Shown piece by piece: positions 61,355-64,000 of a stretch of 64,000 bases of DNA. The DNA is taken from positions 2,302,001-2,366,000 of the forward strand of contig NC_013959.1 in assembly GCF_000025705.1 (NCBI RefSeq), given 5' to 3'. The notes beneath the pieces are model-generated. The model was not told the origin of the DNA, made no database searches, and saw only the letters and a list, made by a program, of their open reading frames with translations. Source of the stretch: Sideroxydans lithotrophicus ES-1. Its GTDB lineage: Bacteria; Pseudomonadota; Gammaproteobacteria; Burkholderiales; Gallionellaceae. The translations under genes were made by a program, and so were the position numbers. Each line of letters starts with the position of its first letter. Within the stretch, counting starts at the first letter, position 1.

Positions 61355-62293
61355 TTACTTAACCTTGCTGATAAAATCACTGGCCCGTTTTCCGACAGCG
61401 GCTGGCAGTCCTAATTCAGTTATCCCACAAAAAGTCCCGATGAGAAAAGCAAGCATGGGATTGTTTGACGACAAGTCAGTTAACGGATAAGTGCCCAAGG
61501 TGATTTGGACTACACCAAGCGTAAACATGAGCCCGAGAATCATTGTTAGAATTCCAGCAAATATTAGCCTAATAGATGGTAAGAGGCGGTCACTGTCAGT
61601 GACCGTCAAATCTGTAAGAGTAAAAATGGAAGTGCGGATACCGTAGGAGAGCCAAACACCGACGAAACAGCCAAGCCACAACATCATGAAATTTGCAAAA
61701 ACTGCTAGCTGGACACCAAGTTTCGCTAAGTAATGTACGGCCACGCTATCAGTTGGAATGAGTTGTGCTATTACGTACAACGAGCAAAATGGTATTGAAA
61801 ACCACATCGCTGTTTTACCCAAACGCTTCAAGTGCCCGTTCTTCACCCGAGCTGCCTCGTCGTCAATAAGGTCTGCGGTAACCGTAGCCAAGACACTTTT
61901 TGAAATATCTGGTGCCGCGTTGGGTCCCTCTAACCCCAACTTCGCGAGATGAAAGATGCGCATGTAATAAGGGCGAAACTGCTCCTTTCGGTGCTTTTCT
62001 TGAGTAGCGACTGGTAGATATATTAAGTTCACGGCTCTTAAAAGCTTTTCAATATCCTGTAGCAGTTCAAACTGGTCATTTGGAGGTGGGGATAACGTGG
62101 AAGATATAGCTGCCCCCGCTGAAGGTGGAGGTGCTGGTGGGGTAGATATAACAGGCACCCCGAAATAGATATTCGTCGCATTTGGATCCATTGGATCAGG
62201 CGGTGGAACGATTGGGATTGCTGCCGTGGGAAGTGTTCCCAAGGGATGTCCGTCTTTATCAGCCGTCCATATTATGTATGAGCCTTGTGCCAT
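61355..62293 (-). CDS. proline-rich multi-pass membrane protein, island type
   Basis: 312 residues, ATG 62293. The N-terminal ~80 residues are proline-rich (IPIVPPPDPMDPN, STPPAPPPSAG). Then a helical cytoplasmic part (QFELLQDIEKLLRAVNLIYLPV) and four to five TM segments (MWFSIPFCSLYVIAQLI, LGVQLAVFANFMMLWLGCFVGVWL, LIFAGILTMILGLMFTLGVVQ, PMLAFLIGTFCGITELGLPAAV). No domain recognised. AT-richer than the flanking genes and next to an IS element, so probably acquired. The 230 bp before its 3' end hold nothing I recognise. Confidence 0.65.
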   Translation of the reverse strand: MAQGSYIIWTADKDGHPLGTLPTAAIPIVPPPDPMDPNATNIYFGVPVISTPPAPPPSAGAAISSTLSPPPNDQFELLQDIEKLLRAVNLIYLPVATQEKHRKEQFRPYYMRIFHLAKLGLEGPNAAPDISKSVLATVTADLIDDEAARVKNGHLKRLGKTAMWFSIPFCSLYVIAQLIPTDSVAVHYLAKLGVQLAVFANFMMLWLGCFVGVWLSYGIRTSIFTLTDLTVTDSDRLLPSIRLIFAGILTMILGLMFTLGVVQITLGTYPLTDLSSNNPMLAFLIGTFCGITELGLPAAVGKRASDFISKVK

Positions 62294-62340
62294 GAATGTA
62301 CCTGAATGGTGGTAGTTATAGCGCGCGAGTTATTAGTAGC

Positions 62341-62712
62341 CTACTTTGTCTTTGGTGGCCATGGACCAACGATTCCAAGTGATCCGGCAACAATTCTTCC
62401 TGCGACCGCTTTTTTGGCAGCTGGCTTCTTCGCTGCGACTTTCTTAGCAGCTGGCTTCTTCGCTGCGACTTTCTTAGCAGCTGGCTTCTTCGCTGCGACT
62501 TTCTTAGCAGCTGGCTTCTTCGCTGCGACTTTCTTAGCAGCTGGCTTCTTCGCTGCGGCTTTCTTAGCAGCTGGCTTCTTCGCTGCGGTTTTTTTGGCAG
62601 CTGGCTTCTTCGCTGCGGTTTTTTTGGCAGCTGGCTTCTTCGCTGCGGTTTTTTTGGCAGCTGGTTTTTTCGTTGCAGCTTTCTTTGTCGTCGATTTATT
62701 AGATGTGGACAT
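62341..62712 (-). CDS. Lys/Ala-rich histone H1-like protein
   Basis: 123 residues from ATG 62712 with AAGGAGGG upstream. After [16 protein letters not shown] the chain is nine repeats of a ten-residue KKPAAKKxAA unit, where x is T (3), A (1) then V (4). This is the H1-like/AlgP-like DNA-compacting low-complexity type found in proteobacteria. It should be very basic and bind DNA or RNA. Ends [22 protein letters not shown]. Confidence 0.85.
   Translation of the reverse strand: MSTSNKSTTKKAATKKPAAKKTAAKKPAAKKTAAKKPAAKKTAAKKPAAKKAAAKKPAAKKVAAKKPAAKKVAAKKPAAKKVAAKKPAAKKVAAKKPAAKKAVAGRIVAGSLGIVGPWPPKTK
62411..62680. repeat. 30-bp tandem repeat, nine copies
   Basis: Direct repeats of a 30-bp unit (GCAGCTGGCTTCTTCGCTGC core) inside the H1-like gene. 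Copies fall into blocks with small differences (gactttcttag, ggctttcttag, ggtttttttgg), as expected from slippage or unequal crossing-over. Confidence 0.9.
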
Positions 62713-62895
62713 ATGACCCTCCTTGGTCAAATAGGCACGGTAGACGGTTCAAATATTTCAACAGCACAGACACTACGTGACTTTGAAGTGCAGGACAACA
62801 TTCCATTTAGCGATAGAACGATAGGGGTCAGCATGAACTGACCCGGGCCTTTCGGACACATTTAAGTGGAGTCACAATACACTTGGAGGTGTCAG

Positions 62896-63222
62896 ATGGG
62901 CAAGGAACGAAGAGCAGTCAATCCTGAGCGAGTGCGTCAGCGTTTCAACCGGGAATTCAAACTGGAAGCGGTACGGTTGCTGGAACTGGGCGAGAAGCCG
63001 GCAACGCAACTGGCGATGGAACTGGGCATTCCCCGCAACCGGCTCTACAAATGGCAGAAGGAACTGAGCACCAAAGGGCCGGAAGCGTTTCAGGGAACAG
63101 GACGCAAACCCTTGGAACAGCAAAGCGAAGTGGCCCGGCTCAAAGCGGAACTGAAGCGTGTCACGGAAGAGCGGGACATCCTAAAAAAGGCCGCAGCGTA
63201 CTTTGCCAAGGAACTCGGGTGA
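62896..63222 (+). CDS. IS3-family OrfA (HTH protein)
   Basis: 108 residues, ATG 62896 with TTGGAGGT upstream. RFNREFKLEAVRLLELGEKPATQLAMELGIPRNRLYKWQKEL is the IS3 OrfA HTH, followed by a leucine-zipper helix (EVARLKAELKRVTEERDILKKAAAYFAKEL). Binds the IS ends as part of the OrfAB transposase. Overlaps OrfB by 4 bp. Confidence 0.95.
   Translation: MGKERRAVNPERVRQRFNREFKLEAVRLLELGEKPATQLAMELGIPRNRLYKWQKELSTKGPEAFQGTGRKPLEQQSEVARLKAELKRVTEERDILKKAAAYFAKELG
63183..63189 (+). promoter_or_regulatory. programmed -1 frameshift site A-AAA-AAG
   Basis: In OrfA phase the codons read CTA AAA AAG, giving the canonical slippery heptamer. A -1 shift leads into the OrfB frame, producing the OrfAB transposase. 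Confidence 0.85.
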
Positions 63223-64000
63223 AGTACGCCTTCATACAGAAATACGAGAACGAGTACCGGGTCAGCAGCCTGTGCCGCGTGATGCAGGTATCGCGCAGCG
63301 GCTACTACACATGGCGTGATCGACCTGCAAAGAGCGATGCGCCGCAGAATGAGTTGCTGTCGCAGATACGCCGTGTGCATATGCAATCGCGGCAAGCCTA
63401 CGGGGCGAAGAAGACCTGGCTTGCGCTGAAGTCGCGAGGCGTTACCTGCGGCAAACATAGTGTGGCGCGGTTGCGCAAACAGGCGGGGATAGAAGCAAGG
63501 CGCAAACGCCGCTTCCGGATAACGGTTGAGAACCATGCCACCGCTCCGGCAGCACCCAACCTGGTGCAACAGCAGTTCCGGGTGGATCACCCGAATCGCA
63601 TCTGGGTGGGCGACATGACCTACATTCGCACTCGTCAGGGATGGTTGTACCTGGCCATATTGCTGGATCTGTACTCGCGGAGGGTGGTCGGCTGGTCAAT
63701 GAGCGACCGACCTGACTTGGCCTTGATCTTGAACGCGCTCGACATGGCGCTGGAGCAACGCCAACCGCGTGCGGGATTGATCCACCACACCGATCAGGGG
63801 CCGATCTATGCGGCACGGAAATATCGTGAGAGGATGGCGGCGCACGGCATCCAGCCCAGCATGAGCGCCAAGGGCAATGCGTACGATAACGCGGTGGCGG
63901 AAAGCTTCTTCGGCAACCTGAAGAACGAAGTGATCCACCATATCGACTTCGAGAGCCGTGATACAGCCAGGGCGGCTGTATTTGATTACATCGAGCTGTT
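63219..64000 (+). CDS. IS3-family OrfB (DDE transposase), partial
   Basis: GTG 63219 to the window edge. HTH_21 part (YRVSSLCRVMQVSRSGYYTWRDRP) and the rve catalytic core: D in WVGDMTYI, D in HHTDQGPIY and E in NAVAESFFGNLKNE, with K/R context. The catalytic DDE triad is complete within the window. Confidence 0.95.
   Translation, partial: MKYAFIQKYENEYRVSSLCRVMQVSRSGYYTWRDRPAKSDAPQNELLSQIRRVHMQSRQAYGAKKTWLALKSRGVTCGKHSVARLRKQAGIEARRKRRFRITVENHATAPAAPNLVQQQFRVDHPNRIWVGDMTYIRTRQGWLYLAILLDLYSRRVVGWSMSDRPDLALILNALDMALEQRQPRAGLIHHTDQGPIYAARKYRERMAAHGIQPSMSAKGNAYDNAVAESFFGNLKNEVIHHIDFESRDTARAAVFDYIEL

Larger units (their letters stand above)
62834..64000 (+). mobile_element. IS3-family insertion sequence, right end outside window
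   Basis: The left end TGAACTGACCCGGGCC at 62834 is typical of IS3-family inverted repeats (TGAAC-x-G-x-CCC), followed by orfA and orfB in the -1 frame. It runs off the window, so the right end and the target duplication cannot be seen. Confidence 0.85.

Noticed and set aside
62411-62680. Possible CRISPR array
   Set aside because: Repeats are directly adjacent 30-bp units with no spacers and encode a Lys/Ala repeat protein.

Overview
The window looks like chromosome from a Gram-negative, moderately GC-rich betaproteobacterium. The evidence is outer-membrane assembly (BamC), type IV pilus retraction (PilU), Fe-SOD, FeoAB, RoxA, a dapA-bamC-MBL order, an RF3/ArfB set and many c-di-GMP proteins. 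Placement near Gallionellaceae/Nitrosomonadales (Sideroxydans- or Gallionella-like) is an inference from this gene mix, not proven.

Left part (1-27,480) is mostly core genome. It opens with c-di-GMP/sensory genes: an HD-GYP-like protein, a LuxR-type GGDEF-EAL fusion, a PDC sensor and a degenerate GGDEF protein. Then follow an FAD oxidoreductase, a pilU unit with a 60-residue-repeat coiled-coil protein, a gpsA-like gene and a glycosyltransferase. Next come bcp-slyD-lepB, roxA with a partner, dapA-bamC-MBL, feoAB, a yfaZ-like porin, tRNA-Ser(UGA), a BI-1 membrane protein, a rhodanese, rlmD, an exonuclease and a lexA-type repressor. The repressor gene has two GAAC-N4-GTTC operators built into its promoter.

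The middle (28,000-34,380) is accessory and decayed. It holds a broken type I secretion ABC transporter, an exported protein of unknown function, and a large lipase-like RTX protein whose 3' end has been replaced by a truncated REP-associated transposase. Core-type genes resume with a DUF3617 protein, a D,D-carboxypeptidase, a TMTC-like TPR membrane protein, a CHASE2-SH3-M48 operon, sodB, lipA, a small gene with a perfect FliA (sigma-28) promoter, a HerA-like ATPase, an AlkD-like gene and the prfC-S4-arfB termination/rescue operon. A periplasmic solute-binding protein is translationally coupled to a PAS3-GGDEF-EAL protein.

The most unusual block is 52,100-59,450: a one-direction run of 13 small genes opened by an ArsR-type regulator with its own operator. 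It contains four SRPBCC proteins, three RibD/DHFR-like reductases, four VOC-domain domains in three genes, a YCII fragment and a DUF924 protein. Inside it, directly after one reductase gene, lies a 59-bp sequence that closely resembles an integron attC site. The right end has a B12/radical-SAM protein, an AT-richer membrane protein, a Lys/Ala repeat histone-H1-like protein coded by a 30-bp tandem repeat, and an IS3-family element with an A-AAA-AAG frameshift site that runs off the window.
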